Source: Chitinivibrionales bacterium (lineage in GTDB: Bacteria; Fibrobacterota; Chitinivibrionia; Chitinivibrionales; WJMI01). Taken from it: a DNA stretch of 6,077 bases. A model generated the notes under the pieces. The model did not search any database and had not been told where the DNA came from. It was given only the letters and a program-made list of their open reading frames with translations. Position 1 is the first letter of the stretch; each line of letters starts with the position of its first letter. The DNA lies in NCBI GenBank assembly GCA_014729595.1, contig WJJU01000052.1:1-6077 (forward strand). Reading direction: 5' to 3'. A program made the translations under genes and the position numbers. Positions 5,878 to 6,077 of the stretch are shown in pieces.

Positions 5878-6077
5878 GTGGTACGATATAAGCTCGAAGA
5901 GGTTTCGGAGGGGATGGTGCTCGCCGAATCCGTCTTTACGCCACGGGGTGACCTGCTGTTGGCCGGCGGCTACAAGATCTGCAATCAGCACCTCGAGCGA
6001 TTTCGTTCGTTGGGCCTGGATTCGGTTTTCATTGATGTCGAGGGAACCGAACGGGTTACTCCCGAATCGGTAATATC
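5878..6077 (+). CDS. Partial gene: N-terminal domain typical of HD-GYP phosphodiesterase-like proteins
   Basis: Only 66 codons are present before the right edge. The start is GTG at 5878. Residues 4-53 fit the short domain often found in front of HD-GYP c-di-GMP phosphodiesterases: YKLEEVSEGMVLAESVF (4-20, the 'GMvLaedv' motif), a turn plus GDLLLAGGYKI (24-34), an amphipathic helix HLERFRSLGL (38-47), then the strand DSVFIDVEG (48-56). The tail TERVTPESVI resembles the linker seen before the HD domain in such proteins. If the full protein follows that pattern it would hydrolyse c-di-GMP in the cytoplasm and so influence biofilm, motility or polysaccharide output. The catalytic domain is outside the window, so HD-GYP is inferred; GGDEF or HDOD proteins can carry a similar N-terminus. 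It is divergent from the dehydrogenase and has a long, structured upstream region. Confidence 0.7.
   Translation, partial: MVRYKLEEVSEGMVLAESVFTPRGDLLLAGGYKICNQHLERFRSLGLDSVFIDVEGTERVTPESVI

Noticed and set aside
1..6077. CRISPR array, tRNA, rRNA, transposase or integrase
   Set aside because: No regularly spaced repeats with unique spacers, no cloverleaf or rRNA stretch, and no recombinase motif were seen on either strand.

Overview
This 6.1-kb window is bacterial DNA of moderate GC content. It most likely comes from a Gram-negative (two-membrane) bacterium: a lipobox-bearing exported lipoprotein, a Wzx-type flippase and an O-antigen-ligase/Wzy-type membrane protein sit together, and a probable c-di-GMP-related (HD-GYP-type) gene starts at the right edge. 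Nothing fixes the phylum. Long gaps and short degenerate repeats suit a large-genome environmental bacterium, but that is inference.

Layout. Four genes lie on the minus strand; read right to left in transcription order they are: a zinc-dependent medium-chain alcohol dehydrogenase-like enzyme (4313-5281), a 554-bp gap, a polysaccharide flippase (2367-3758), an O-antigen ligase/polymerase-like protein (871-2391, starting inside the 3' end of the flippase gene), and a lipoprotein with a jelly-roll carbohydrate-binding-like domain (starts at 761, runs off the left edge). After a 596-bp divergent intergenic region, a plus-strand gene begins at 5878 and runs off the right edge; its 66 visible residues look like the N-terminal domain that precedes HD-GYP phosphodiesterase domains.

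How the genes may work together. Flippase, ligase/polymerase and lipoprotein make a plausible surface-polysaccharide block: the flippase moves lipid-linked glycan across the inner membrane, the Wzy_C-type protein polymerises or transfers it, and the lipoprotein, probably anchored in the envelope, could bind glycan. No glycosyltransferase is visible, so the rest of any cluster would lie left of the window. The dehydrogenase is separated from this block by a repeat-bearing gap and may be unrelated. The right-edge gene could link the region to c-di-GMP signalling only by proximity.

The least explained part is noncoding. The 5282-5877 region holds a 10-bp perfect inverted repeat around about 110 bp, a direct repeat overlapping three competing hairpins, a CRP/FNR-like palindrome over a promoter-like pair, and a leader hairpin that would cover the ribosome binding site of the right-edge gene. 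The 3759-4312 gap holds a degenerate REP/MITE-like element of about 95 bp. These were found by eye; no folding or database search was run.
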